Assembly: GCF_029892845.1 (NCBI RefSeq)
Contig: NZ_JARXVT010000006.1
Location: 1 to 64,000 of the forward strand
DNA from: Aurantimicrobium minutum
GTDB taxonomy: Bacteria; Actinomycetota; Actinomycetes; Actinomycetales; Microbacteriaceae
Reading direction: 5' to 3'
DNA: 64,000 nt
Part shown: piece after piece, positions 8,799-16,565 of the stretch
Layout: the number at the start of each line of letters is the position of its first letter
How positions within the stretch are numbered: position 1 is the stretch's first letter
Program-made: the position numbers and the translations under genes
The notes under the pieces: model-generated
Told to the model about the DNA's origin: nothing
Databases searched by the model: none
The model's input: the letters and a program-made list of their open reading frames with translations, nothing else

Positions 8799-9869
8799 TT
8801 AGCGGAGGCCCTTGGGAGCCAAAAGCTTAGATACGAGGCGGGCAATGAGGTTGAGGGCCATCACGATAAAGATCAGCACGAGTGCACCAGTCCAGGCGCG
8901 GTCAATGTATGCCTGGGCATCCGAACCCTGGCTGGCGTACTGGGTGTAGACGAACACGGGCAGGGTAGCCATACGGTCTGAGAACAGGTTGTAGTTCATG
9001 CTCGTGCTCATACCCACGATGATGAGCAAAGGTGCCGTCTCACCGATGATGCGAGAGATGGAGAGCATCACACCGGTGATGATTCCACCGATAGCCGTAG
9101 GGATAACAATCTTCACAATGGTGAGCCACTTGGGAACACCGAGGGCGTAGGACGCCTCACGCAGTTCGTTAGGAACAAGCTTGAGCATTTCCTCGGTGGA
9201 ACGAACCACCACAGGAATCATGAGGATCGAGAGAGCAACAGCGCCACCGATACCGAAGCGGATGCCGGGACCTAAGACAATGGCGAAGAGTGCGAAGGCA
9301 AACAGACCAGCCACGATCGAGGGAATACCGGTCATCACGTCCACGAAGAAGGTGATTGCGCGAGCTAGACGGCCGGTGCCGTACTCAACCAAGTAGATGG
9401 CGGTCATGATTCCGATAGGAACAGAAATAACTGTTGCTGCAAGGGTGATCTCGAGTGTTCCAATGATGGCGTGAAGACCACCACCGCCCTGTCCTACGAC
9501 GTTACGCATGGATGAGCTGAAGAACAGGGGATCAAGGCGAGGAAGACCGTTGACAAATGCCGTGGAGACGAGCGAAACCAGAGGCAACAGCGCAACGATG
9601 AACGCGGTGGTGACCAAGCCCGTAGCGAGGCGGTCAGACGCCTTACGGCGGCCCTCCACGATGCGAGAGAGCACGTAGGACAGAAGAACAAACAAAATGG
9701 CCGAGACAAAGACTGCCGCGACAATGTTGAAGCCTTCAGAGATACCTGCGGCAGAAAGAACAGCAAAGATTCCAAAAGCAACCAGCGCACTCACGCCGGC
9801 AGTGATCCACATCACTGCCTTGGACAGGTGACGTGCACTCGTGGGTGCGGGAACTACGAGGGCGGTCAT
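8799..9869 (-). CDS. pstA: Phosphate ABC transporter permease PstA
   Basis: A 356-residue inner membrane permease. The C-terminal two thirds carry the binding-protein-dependent transport fold, with the EAA-like loop [20 protein letters not shown] that contacts PstB. The first 90 residues add two hydrophobic segments before the usual core, so it is longer than a typical PstA (about 300); such N-terminal extensions occur in actinobacteria. Its ATG overlaps the pstC stop as TAATG, implying translational coupling and equal stoichiometry with PstC. Confidence 0.95.
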   Translation of the reverse strand: MTALVVPAPTSARHLSKAVMWITAGVSALVAFGIFAVLSAAGISEGFNIVAAVFVSAILFVLLSYVLSRIVEGRRKASDRLATGLVTTAFIVALLPLVSLVSTAFVNGLPRLDPLFFSSSMRNVVGQGGGGLHAIIGTLEITLAATVISVPIGIMTAIYLVEYGTGRLARAITFFVDVMTGIPSIVAGLFAFALFAIVLGPGIRFGIGGAVALSILMIPVVVRSTEEMLKLVPNELREASYALGVPKWLTIVKIVIPTAIGGIITGVMLSISRIIGETAPLLIIVGMSTSMNYNLFSDRMATLPVFVYTQYASQGSDAQAYIDRAWTGALVLIFIVMALNLIARLVSKLLAPKGLR

Positions 9870-10813
9870 TAGTTAGCTCCCGAGAATGCCTTGCGGCGGT
9901 TGATCACCATACGAGCAAGTGAGTTCACCAGCAGTGTGATGAGGAACAAAATTAAACCAGTTGCAATCAGTACGTTCACGCCGAGGTCGTGTGCCTCAGG
10001 GAAGTTCAACGCAATGTTGGCAGCAATCGTGGTGGGGTTCTGCGACTGAATCAGTGCGAACGAAATAATCACCGAAGGTGAGAGCACCATAGCCACAGCC
10101 ATGGTCTCGCCGAGAGCACGTCCGAGACCCAGCATGGTGGCGGAGATGATGCCGGGACGACCAAAGGGAAGCACAGCAACCTTGATCATTTCCCAGCGGG
10201 TAGCACCGAGAGCAAGAGCAGCTTCTTCGTGCAGACGAGGAGTCTGCAGGAAAATCTCGCGAGAAAGAGCAGTGATGATCGGCAGGATCATGACGGCCAG
10301 CACAACGGCCACGGTCAAGATGCTGCGACCGGTACCGGAAACGGGGCCGGCGAACAGGGGAATCCAACCCAGGTTGTCCACCAACCAGGAATAGAAAGGC
10401 TGCACAGCGGGAGCCAGAACGGTGATGCCCCAGAGGCCAAAGACGACCGAAGGAACAGCTGCCAGGAGGTCAATGACATATCCCAAACCCTGAGCAAGCT
10501 TGCGGGGCGCGAAGTGGGAGATGAAGAGTGCGATACCGATTGCGAAGGGAAGGGCAATCACGAGTGCGAGGGCGGCAGCCCAGATTGTTCCGAAGACCAA
10601 TGGAATGACGTAGGTCCAGAAACCTTGTCCGTCATTGACATCTGCGGGGTCTGCGAGGAACGCAGGAAGACTTTGTGCAACTAAGAAGATGGCGACTGCA
10701 GCGAGGACGGCAAGGATGAGAGATCCTGCGACGAGGCTAGAGGTCGAGAAGACTTTGTCTCCCATACGACCAGGAGCTTTAGCCTGGGTCGATTCCTGAA
10801 CTTCGATAGCCAC
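9869..10813 (-). CDS. pstC: Phosphate ABC transporter permease PstC
   Basis: A 314-residue permease with about six membrane segments and the EAA-type loop EEAALALGATRWEMIKVAVL; the segment IDLLAAVPSVVFGLWG is typical of PstC. GTG start. Partner of PstA in the phosphate channel. It lies 87 bases after pstS, and that gap holds a strong hairpin likely to lower its expression relative to pstS. Confidence 0.95.
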   Translation of the reverse strand: MAIEVQESTQAKAPGRMGDKVFSTSSLVAGSLILAVLAAVAIFLVAQSLPAFLADPADVNDGQGFWTYVIPLVFGTIWAAALALVIALPFAIGIALFISHFAPRKLAQGLGYVIDLLAAVPSVVFGLWGITVLAPAVQPFYSWLVDNLGWIPLFAGPVSGTGRSILTVAVVLAVMILPIITALSREIFLQTPRLHEEAALALGATRWEMIKVAVLPFGRPGIISATMLGLGRALGETMAVAMVLSPSVIISFALIQSQNPTTIAANIALNFPEAHDLGVNVLIATGLILFLITLLVNSLARMVINRRKAFSGAN

Positions 10814-10848
10814 GAGTCCTTCTTACTGCAAATAGGGGGATTTTGGTA

Positions 10849-10891
10849 ATGCCCGGTCCAGAGAATCTAAGAGATTCCCCAGACCGGGCAT
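10849..10891 (-). terminator. Intra-operon hairpin between pstS and pstC
   Basis: ATGCCCGGTC (10849-10858) pairs perfectly with GACCGGGCAT (10882-10891). The loop itself contains GAATCT/AGATTC, which extends the fold. No clear U-tract follows on the minus strand, so it is probably an attenuator or an mRNA-stabilising 3' end for pstS, a common way to make far more binding protein than permease. Confidence 0.6.
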
Positions 10892-10900
10892 CAAAGGGTG

Positions 10901-11995
10901 TTACTTGATTGCTGAAACGATTGCAGATGCCTTCTTGGCAGTTGCTGCATCGAGTGGAGCGGAACCAGCTGCTGCTGCTGCATCTGCCTGACCCTGCTCG
11001 CTCAGGATGTACTCGAAGTAAGGCTTGACCAGGTCAGCTACACCAGCTTCTGCGTACTCGTTGCAACCGATGAGGTAAGAAACGAGAACGATGGGGTACT
11101 CAGCTGGGTTAGTGGTGGTGCGGTCAATCTTGATTGCCATGTCAGATGCGTCACGGCCGTCAACTGCTGCACCGTTAGCTACAACTGCTGCTGCTGCCTC
11201 AGGGGTGTACTTGATGAACTTGTCGCCCACCTTGATGTTTGCAACAGAAAGCTTTCCAGCCTTCGAAGCGTCTGCGTAACCAATGGTTCCAGTACCGTTC
11301 TTGACTGCGTCAACAACACCCGAGGTGCCCTGTGCGCCTTCACCGGTCTGGAAGGGGAATGGGTCAGCAGGCTTCTCGATTGCCCAGTCAGCCTTAGCGG
11401 TCTGGAAGAGGTAGTCAGAGAAGTTCTTGGTGGTACCCGAGTCATCCGAGCGGTGAACTGCGGTGATTGCGAGTGCAGGAAGCTTTGCCTTGGGGTTGAG
11501 TGCAACGATTGCTGCGTCATCCCATGAGGTGATTGCGCCCGAGAAGATCTTCGCAATGGTGGATGCGTCGAGGTTCAGGTCAGTTACGCCATCTACATTG
11601 TAGATAACTGCGATGGGGGAGATGTAAGCAGGAACCTCGAATGGGAGGGTGCCAGCTGCACATGCTGCGAAGGGAAGAGCGAGCTCTTCGTCCTTGAGGT
11701 AAGAGTCAGAACCAGCGAAGTTAGATCCACCAGCAATGAAGGTCTCGCGACCAGCACCGGAACCGGAGGGGTCGTAAGTGATGGTGACGTCGGGGTTTGC
11801 GGTCTGGAATGCAGCGATCCATGCTTCCTGAGCTGAGCCCTGGCTGGATGCGCCTGCGCCTACGAGAGAACCAGCAAGAGTGCTGACCTCTGCGGGAGCT
11901 GCTTCTTCGTTTGCCGCACAAGAGGAGAGTGCGAGTGCAGCGGTTGCTGCCATTGCAATAGCTGCCATGGGGCGGCCGAAACGCGTGATGTTCAC
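10901..11995 (-). CDS. pstS: Phosphate-binding lipoprotein PstS
   Basis: A 364-residue extracytoplasmic binding protein. The N terminus is a lipoprotein signal with lipobox LSSC, Cys near 26. Phosphate-loop signatures are clear: GAGASSQGSAQEAW, SGSGAGRETF and HRSDDSGTTKNF, which bind phosphate by hydrogen bonds. GTG start at 11995 preceded by GAAAGGAT. It delivers phosphate to PstC/PstA. A control region with phased GTTAACC-type repeats lies 73-134 bases upstream, pointing to phosphate-starvation induction. Confidence 0.96.
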   Translation of the reverse strand: MNITRFGRPMAAIAMAATAALALSSCAANEEAAPAEVSTLAGSLVGAGASSQGSAQEAWIAAFQTANPDVTITYDPSGSGAGRETFIAGGSNFAGSDSYLKDEELALPFAACAAGTLPFEVPAYISPIAVIYNVDGVTDLNLDASTIAKIFSGAITSWDDAAIVALNPKAKLPALAITAVHRSDDSGTTKNFSDYLFQTAKADWAIEKPADPFPFQTGEGAQGTSGVVDAVKNGTGTIGYADASKAGKLSVANIKVGDKFIKYTPEAAAAVVANGAAVDGRDASDMAIKIDRTTTNPAEYPIVLVSYLIGCNEYAEAGVADLVKPYFEYILSEQGQADAAAAAGSAPLDAATAKKASAIVSAIK

Positions 11996-12067
11996 GTGAA
12001 ATCCTTTCAGGATTTTTTCTTGGTGTGTGGACTCTTTTTGAATCCTGAGTTCACTGTAAGAGGGCTT

Positions 12068-12129
12068 GGTGACCTACTGGCACACGCAAGGTTAACAGGA
12101 GATGAACGGTTAATAATTCGCAGGTTAAG
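12068..12129 (-). promoter_or_regulatory. PHO-box-like array before pstS (11-bp phased heptamers)
   Basis: Heptamers related to GGTTAAC (GTTAACC on the coding minus strand) lie at 12068 (GGTGACC), 12090 (GGTTAAC), 12101 (GATGAAC) and 12123 (GGTTAAG), all in exact 11-bp register, with a weak match at 12079. This matches the known Streptomyces PhoP PHO-box layout of 11-bp direct repeats. A possible -10, TACAGT on the minus strand (12053-12058), lies just downstream. The regulator is probably the response regulator at 14154-14837. Confidence 0.75.
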
Positions 12130-12131
12130 CA

Positions 12132-12160
12132 CAAAAACCCCGGGGAAACCGGGGTTTTTG
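12132..12160 (-). terminator. Terminator after phoU
   Basis: CAAAAACCCCGG (12132-12143) pairs perfectly with CCGGGGTTTTTG (12149-12160), loop GGAAA. On the minus strand it follows the phoU stop by 11 bases and ends in GGGGTTTTTG, a classic intrinsic terminator. It separates phoU from the pstS control region. Confidence 0.9.
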
Positions 12161-12171
12161 TTTCAAAGTTT

Positions 12172-12837
12172 TTAGGCCTCTTCAGAAGAAAGTTCAGGAG
12201 CCCATTCACCAGTTGAGAGGTACTTGACCTTGCGTGCAATGGAGATGGCGTGATCTGAGAAGCGCTCGTAGTAGCGGCTTGCCAAGGTGGCATCAACCGT
12301 GTCCATCGAAGTGCCGCCCCAGGCTTCGCTCAGAACCTTGTCGAAGACAGACAAGTGAAGTGCGTCGATCTGGTCATCGATGTCGCGGATGGCATCAACG
12401 AACTTCATGTCCTGGGTCTTGAGCATCTTGATCAGCTTCTCAGCAATCTTGATGTCGAGTTCACCCATCTCTTTAAAGGTTGAACGCAGACCCTTGGCAA
12501 TGACCTTGTCAGGGAAGCGGTAGCGAGTGAGCTGTGCGAGGTGCTCAGCCATGTCACCCATACGTTCGAGAGAAGCGCTCATGCGAAGTGCGCTGACGAC
12601 AACACGAAGGTCGCGCGCTACGGGCTGCTGGCGAGCGAGGATCTGGATAGAAAGTTCGTCGAGAGTGAGTGCAAGCTCGTCGATGCGGGCATCTTCTTCG
12701 ATGACCTGTTCGGCAAGTGCAATGTCACTGGTCTGGAATGCAGTTGTACCTTTACGCATTGCTTCGGCAACAAGTTCGGCAATTTCTACAAGGCGCTGCT
12801 GAACTTCGTGAAGTTCCTGCTGAAATACGTCGCGCAT
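12172..12837 (-). CDS. phoU: Phosphate signalling protein PhoU
   Basis: A 221-residue all-helical protein with two three-helix PhoU repeats; each carries an acidic/hydrophobic motif (DLRVVVSALRMSASLERMGDMAEHLAQ pattern in the first, YYERFSDHAISIARKVKYL in the second, given in pieces). PhoU couples the Pst transporter to the sensor kinase and represses the Pho response when phosphate is plentiful. Length normal. Separate transcription unit from pstSCAB, with its own phased PHO-like repeats upstream and a terminator downstream. Confidence 0.95.
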   Translation of the reverse strand: MRDVFQQELHEVQQRLVEIAELVAEAMRKGTTAFQTSDIALAEQVIEEDARIDELALTLDELSIQILARQQPVARDLRVVVSALRMSASLERMGDMAEHLAQLTRYRFPDKVIAKGLRSTFKEMGELDIKIAEKLIKMLKTQDMKFVDAIRDIDDQIDALHLSVFDKVLSEAWGGTSMDTVDATLASRYYERFSDHAISIARKVKYLSTGEWAPELSSEEA

Positions 12838-12889
12838 GATGGTTCCTTAAATAGTTGTGGTCAACCGCACTCTAAGTAAGCCCCGTGAT

Positions 12890-12940
12890 GGTGAATCCGC
12901 TGTGTCACGAAGGTTAACGTAAAGAGCGAGTCTGGTTAAC
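12890..12940 (-). promoter_or_regulatory. PHO-box-like repeats in the phoU/kinase divergent region (22-bp phase)
   Basis: GGTGAAT at 12890, GGTTAAC at 12912 and GGTTAAC at 12934 are exactly 22 bp apart, two turns of the 11-bp register found before pstS, and use the same heptamer in the same orientation. They lie 53-103 bases upstream of phoU in the 177-base gap shared with the sensor kinase gene. Phosphate-dependent control of phoU, and possibly of the kinase-regulator pair, is inferred. Confidence 0.7.
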
Positions 12941-13014
12941 AGTTGACGTTTCAACCCTACTCCTGCCCTTTTTCTTTTTGAGAGAGGCACGTGGTGGGTT
13001 ACCGTTAGAGCATC

Positions 13015-14157
13015 ATGTCGGCATCTGTTGTATTGCTCGCCCTTGGGGTTGGAGCCATTGCTGGTGTCGCCGTTGTCCTTCTCATTATGTGGGTGCTGCG
13101 CCAACGCAGAATGGACAACGAGAAAACTTCTGGTGACCTTCCTCGCGGAGTCGCGCAATTAGTGAACAAACTCGATGGTGCCGTTCTTGTTCTCGATAAA
13201 TCACTCAACGTCCTGGTTGCCTCCGAAGCAACGAGCCGTCTGGGTCTTTCTGGCAATGGCCGCCTTCTGATTCCCGAACTTGTGTTAATTGCCGAACAAG
13301 CTGCGCAGGGTAAAAGTGTTTCTCGGGAAGATTTCGAGATCTCCCGCGGACCGCTCGGTGACGCCACACTCACGGTGACCGTTCACGCCTCACCGTTTCG
13401 TAACCGTTTCGTGCTGCTCACTGTGATTGATCGCGGCGAATACCAGCGTCTAGATGATGTCCGTCGTGAGTTCGTAGCCAACGTGAGCCACGAACTAAAA
13501 ACACCGATTGCCTCTGTGGGACTTCTTGCTGAAGCACTTGTCGAAGCTGCTGATGAACCAGACACCGTCCGTCACTTCGCAGAACGACTCACGAAAGAAT
13601 CTCAGCGCCTCGGAGCAATCACTCGAGAGATCATCGAACTTTCTCGCCTCCAGGCAGAAGGTGCTCTTGCCGAGTTTGCACCGGTCACGGTCGAAACTGT
13701 GGTGATGAACGCACTGGAACAAAACCGAGTGATGGCTAAGTCCCGCAAGATCAAGCTGGCCACCGGCGGTGATCTAGATGCTGTTATTTATGGTGATGCC
13801 GAAAGCTTGACTGTCGCCCTGAATAACCTCATTGCTAACGCTGTTCATTACTCCCCCGATAACTCTCAGGTTGGCATCGGGGCTGTCCGCCGTAATTCTT
13901 TCATTGAAATTGCCGTCACTGACCAAGGAATCGGCATGACCAAGGATGAGTCAGAGCGTGTGTTTGAACGCTTCTATCGAACTGACCAAGCCCGTTCACG
14001 ATCCACTGGTGGGAGTGGCTTAGGCCTCAGCATTGTGAAGCACATTGTTTCTAACCACGGTGGAGACATCCGCGTGTGGTCTTCCCCCGGCAAGGGCTCT
14101 ACGTTCACCATCAGAATCCCGGAAGCAATAACCCCTGGAAAGGACACCTCCGCGTGA
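13015..14157 (+). CDS. Phosphate-responsive sensor histidine kinase (SenX3/PhoR type)
   Basis: A 380-residue membrane kinase. One N-terminal membrane segment (about 5-28) is followed by a PAS-like sensor region (about 50-140), the HisKA domain with FVANVSHELKTP and phosphoacceptor His near 159, and a HATPase domain with N box NLIANAVHYSP, G1 DQGIGM, F box ERVFERFYRTD and G2 GGSGLGLSIVKHI. The single-helix plus PAS layout is that of SenX3, not of kinases with large external sensors. It overlaps the response regulator gene by 4 bases (GTGA) and sits next to phoU, so a phosphate role is well supported. Confidence 0.92.
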   Translation: MSASVVLLALGVGAIAGVAVVLLIMWVLRQRRMDNEKTSGDLPRGVAQLVNKLDGAVLVLDKSLNVLVASEATSRLGLSGNGRLLIPELVLIAEQAAQGKSVSREDFEISRGPLGDATLTVTVHASPFRNRFVLLTVIDRGEYQRLDDVRREFVANVSHELKTPIASVGLLAEALVEAADEPDTVRHFAERLTKESQRLGAITREIIELSRLQAEGALAEFAPVTVETVVMNALEQNRVMAKSRKIKLATGGDLDAVIYGDAESLTVALNNLIANAVHYSPDNSQVGIGAVRRNSFIEIAVTDQGIGMTKDESERVFERFYRTDQARSRSTGGSGLGLSIVKHIVSNHGGDIRVWSSPGKGSTFTIRIPEAITPGKDTSA

Positions 14158-14837
14158 CCCGCATCCTGCTCGTTGAAGATGAAAGCTCCTTGAGCGAAAC
14201 TCTTTCATTCCTTCTCACCCGCGAAGGCTTTGAAGTTGAGATAGCTGAAGACGGCCAGATGGCCCTCGACATCTTTGCCAATGGCAACTTTGACATCATC
14301 CTGCTCGACCTGATGATCCCCAAGGTCCCGGGCAATGAGGTGTGCCGCCAGATTCGCACAACCTCAAACATCCCCATCATCATGCTCACCGCTAAGGACA
14401 CTGAAGTGGACAAGGTTGTGGGATTGGAACTGGGCGCTGACGACTACGTCACCAAGCCCTACTCAACTCGTGAGCTGCTGGCCCGCATCAAGGCTGTTCT
14501 TCGCCGCAATGTGAAGGATGACGCTTTCGAGGACGACGGTGTCATTGATATCGCAGGTATCCGACTCGATGCAGATCGTCACACCCTTCACGTTCAAGGT
14601 GCTCTTGTTGCTATTCCACTCAAAGAGTTTGAACTCCTGGAGTACCTGATGAGCAACGTGGGCCGCGTCCTCACTCGTGGTCAATTAATTGACCGCGTCT
14701 GGGGTAGTGACTATTACGGAGACACCAAGACGCTTGATGTTCACATCAAGCGCTTGCGCTCCAAGATTGAAGCAGACCCTGCTGAGCCCGTGAACCTGGT
14801 CACGGTGCGTGGTCTGGGATATCGCTTCGACGCTTAA
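14154..14837 (+). CDS. OmpR-family response regulator (RegX3/PhoP type)
   Basis: A 227-residue regulator starting at the GTG at 14154, inside the kinase stop (GTGA), which gives the canonical VTRILLVEDE start; a longer upstream frame is not plausible. Receiver domain: acidic pair near 8-9, phospho-acceptor Asp near 52 in IILLDLMIPK, Thr in MLTAKD, and Lys in YVTKPYS. C-terminal winged helix: LDVHIKRLRSKIE and TVRGLGYRFD. It most likely binds the phased GTTAACC repeats before pstS and phoU. Confidence 0.94.
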   Translation: MTRILLVEDESSLSETLSFLLTREGFEVEIAEDGQMALDIFANGNFDIILLDLMIPKVPGNEVCRQIRTTSNIPIIMLTAKDTEVDKVVGLELGADDYVTKPYSTRELLARIKAVLRRNVKDDAFEDDGVIDIAGIRLDADRHTLHVQGALVAIPLKEFELLEYLMSNVGRVLTRGQLIDRVWGSDYYGDTKTLDVHIKRLRSKIEADPAEPVNLVTVRGLGYRFDA

Positions 14838-14842
14838 GATGC

Positions 14843-15169
14843 TTAGTCAGCGCAGCAGGAATCAGACGTGCTGACTGGTCCCACGTTCAGAGCGATCAAA
14901 ATATTGCTTGCTGCTGGGGTGAGTGAGAAGTAGGCCCACTTGCCTTTTTGGCTACGGGTCAGAAGCCCAGCATCTACCAACAACTTCATGTGGTGGCTCA
15001 CCGTGCTCTGAGCAAGGTTTGTATCTGGTGTCAGATCGCAGATGCACGCGCCATCAACACAGTTGGCACCTGCAATCTTGAGCAAGAGGTTCAACCGGGT
15101 TTCATCACCTAAAGCTTTGAGCTGCTGTGCGAGCAGTGCAGTTGAGGTGAGTTCCTGTGTTGTCGACAT
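14843..15169 (-). CDS. arsR: ArsR-family arsenic-responsive repressor
   Basis: A 108-residue ArsR/SmtB winged-helix repressor, starting at the ATG at 15169 (an upstream ATG would add seven residues). LKALGDETRLNLLL and STVSHHMKLLVDAGLL mark the DNA-binding domain. Three Cys (about 37, 42, 44) in CVDGACIC form a likely As(III) site, and the C terminus ends in a CysCys pair (105-106) that could add ligands. It is divergent from a Cys-rich small peptide gene, an aquaglyceroporin and arsC, which it should repress in the absence of arsenite. Confidence 0.9.
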   Translation of the reverse strand: MSTTQELTSTALLAQQLKALGDETRLNLLLKIAGANCVDGACICDLTPDTNLAQSTVSHHMKLLVDAGLLTRSQKGKWAYFSLTPAASNILIALNVGPVSTSDSCCAD

Positions 15170-15183
15170 AGCAAAAGTATATA

Positions 15184-15231
15184 TTGACATTTATCGATAT
15201 GACAGTGCTACAGTATTAACGAATCGATAAA
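15184..15231 (+). promoter_or_regulatory. ars promoter with paired ArsR operator half-sites
   Basis: TTGACA at 15184-15189 is a consensus -35. TTTATCGAT (15190-15198) and ATCGATAAA (15223-15231) form a perfect 9-bp inverted repeat 33 bp apart centre to centre, flanking the probable -10 region (around 15207-15214). Each arm contains the palindrome ATCGAT. The site overlaps the likely promoters of both arsR and the ars genes, a good position for repression. Confidence 0.65.
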
Positions 15232-15278
15232 CTTCGATTCATGCTCCATTCATCTCAACATGAGAGAAAGGAATAACC

Positions 15279-15344
15279 ATGATCAAGCTCAACGTAATCT
15301 CGGGCGGCGACGGCGGTTGCTGCGGCGACACTGGCTGCTGCTAA
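15279..15344 (+). CDS. 21-residue Cys-rich small peptide in the ars locus
   Basis: A short frame with ATG at 15279 and TAA at 15342-15344. A strong Shine-Dalgarno, GAGAAAGGAA, lies 7-16 bases upstream. The peptide begins MIKLNVIS, has a Gly-rich middle and ends in CCGDTGCC, so four of its last eight residues are Cys. It is the first gene after the ars operator and precedes the aquaglyceroporin. I do not recognise a named family. The paired CysCys tail, mirrored by the CysCys tail of the adjacent ArsR, suggests binding of As(III) or another thiophilic metal; this is inference. Too short for routine gene finders. Confidence 0.6.
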   Translation: MIKLNVISGGDGGCCGDTGCC

Positions 15345-15357
15345 TCACTTGCTGAGT

Positions 15358-15388
15358 AGCCCCACCCGTTCTTGAAACAGATGGGGCT
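15358..15388 (+). terminator. Hairpin between the small peptide and the aquaglyceroporin
   Basis: AGCCCCA (15358-15364) pairs with TGGGGCT (15382-15388), followed by TCACTCTTG. A partial terminator here would leave the small peptide as the most abundant product of the ars transcript. Confidence 0.45.
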
Positions 15389-15431
15389 TCACTCTTGTCC
15401 AAACCAACTCCACTGCACTCAGAATAGAAAT

Positions 15432-16112
15432 ATGAACACTCTCAGACTTGCCCTCGCAGAGTTCTTTGGAACTCTCGTTCTTGTTGCCACCGTCGTGGGC
15501 TCAGGAATCATGGGGACACAGATGTCGAGTGATCCTGGTGTTGCGCTGTTGATCAACACGCTCTCCACCATTTTTGTGCTGGCACTTCTTATCTTGATTC
15601 TGGGACCCATCAGTGGCGCTCACTTTAACCCTGCTGTCACCTTGGTGCTGTGGGCAAAGAAACTACAGCCTGGCGTGAATGTCCTCCCCTACGTCATCGC
15701 CCAGATTGCTGGCGCCATCGGCGGGGCAATCTTGGCGAATGTCATGTTCGACCAGGCACCCATTCAGATCGCGGCAACTGAACGTGTTTCGCCCGGACTT
15801 TTCATCGGCGAGATTGTTGCCACCGCCGGTCTGCTCGTCGTGATTCTGGTTTTCATTGCCCGCGACCAAGCCCGCTTCGTTCCCTTTGCTGTGGCGGCAT
15901 GGATCGGCTCTGCCTACTTCTTTACTTCTTCTACGTCTTTCGCCAACCCTGCCGTGACTATTGGTCGCATCTTCAGCGACAGCTTTGCCGGTATTGCCCC
16001 TGCGTCTGTCGGTCCCTTTGTTCTCGCCCAGCTCATTGGCGCAGCACTCGGTGCTGTGCTGGCCTGGGCCATCATCGACTCCACCAACAAGAAAGAAAAT
16101 CATGTCGGATAA
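15432..16112 (+). CDS. aqpS: Aquaglyceroporin, AqpS-like arsenite channel
   Basis: A 226-residue MIP-family channel with six membrane helices and both half-helix NPA motifs: GAHFNPAVT (Asn near 66) and SFANPAVTIGR (near 172). The start at 15432 gives MNTLRLALAEFFGT, the usual first helix. In rhizobial and actinobacterial ars operons AqpS lets arsenite formed by ArsC leave the cell down its gradient. Neighbours arsR and arsC support that role over plain water or glycerol transport. No ArsB or Acr3 pump is present, so this would be the exit route. It overlaps arsC by 11 bases. Confidence 0.85.
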   Translation: MNTLRLALAEFFGTLVLVATVVGSGIMGTQMSSDPGVALLINTLSTIFVLALLILILGPISGAHFNPAVTLVLWAKKLQPGVNVLPYVIAQIAGAIGGAILANVMFDQAPIQIAATERVSPGLFIGEIVATAGLLVVILVFIARDQARFVPFAVAAWIGSAYFFTSSTSFANPAVTIGRIFSDSFAGIAPASVGPFVLAQLIGAALGAVLAWAIIDSTNKKENHVG

Positions 16113-16512
16113 GAAAGCAACCGTTCTTTTCGTCTGCGTACACAACGCAGGACGCTCACAGATGGCTGCTGGCTACCTCCAGCACCTCGCGGGTGACCGT
16201 GTTGAGGTTCTCTCAGCTGGAACAGAACCTCGCGACCAGGTCAACCCGTCAGCAATTGCTGTCATGGCAGAAGAGGGAATCGACCTCGGCTCGTCCACTC
16301 CTAAGGTTCTGACCGATGAAGCAGTCATTGCATCTGACTACGTCATCACCATGGGCTGCGGCGACAAGTGCCCCTTCTTCCCCGGTAAGAAGTACTTGGA
16401 CTGGCCACTTGCAGATCCCGCAGGCAAGGGCGTTGACGCTGTGCGCCCCATCCGTGATGAGATCCGCGGCAAGATCGAAGCTCTCATCGCTGAGATCGAC
16501 GAGAAGTTCTAG
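16102..16512 (+). CDS. arsC: Arsenate reductase (low-molecular-weight phosphatase fold)
   Basis: A 136-residue ArsC of the LMW-PTP type. The anion loop CVHNAGRSQ (CX5R, Cys near 12 and Arg near 18) binds arsenate; GCGDKCP holds the second and third redox Cys (near 86 and 90); LDWPLADP is the conserved acidic loop. It reduces As(V) to As(III) using thioredoxin or, in many actinobacteria, mycothiol. I start it at the ATG at 16102, which overlaps the aquaglyceroporin stop. The product arsenite would leave through AqpS. Confidence 0.92.
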   Translation: MSDKKATVLFVCVHNAGRSQMAAGYLQHLAGDRVEVLSAGTEPRDQVNPSAIAVMAEEGIDLGSSTPKVLTDEAVIASDYVITMGCGDKCPFFPGKKYLDWPLADPAGKGVDAVRPIRDEIRGKIEALIAEIDEKF

Positions 16513-16525
16513 CAGCAAATAACTT

Positions 16526-16547
16526 TGGCCACCCTGTTGGGTGGCCA
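16526..16547. terminator. Bidirectional terminator between arsC and fprA
   Basis: TGGCCACCC pairs perfectly with GGGTGGCCA around TGTT, between two convergent genes. Short T-containing tails follow on both strands (TAGTTCGTT and AAGTTATTT), so it can serve both. Confidence 0.75.
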
Positions 16548-16565
16548 TAGTTCGTTAAGTACTAC

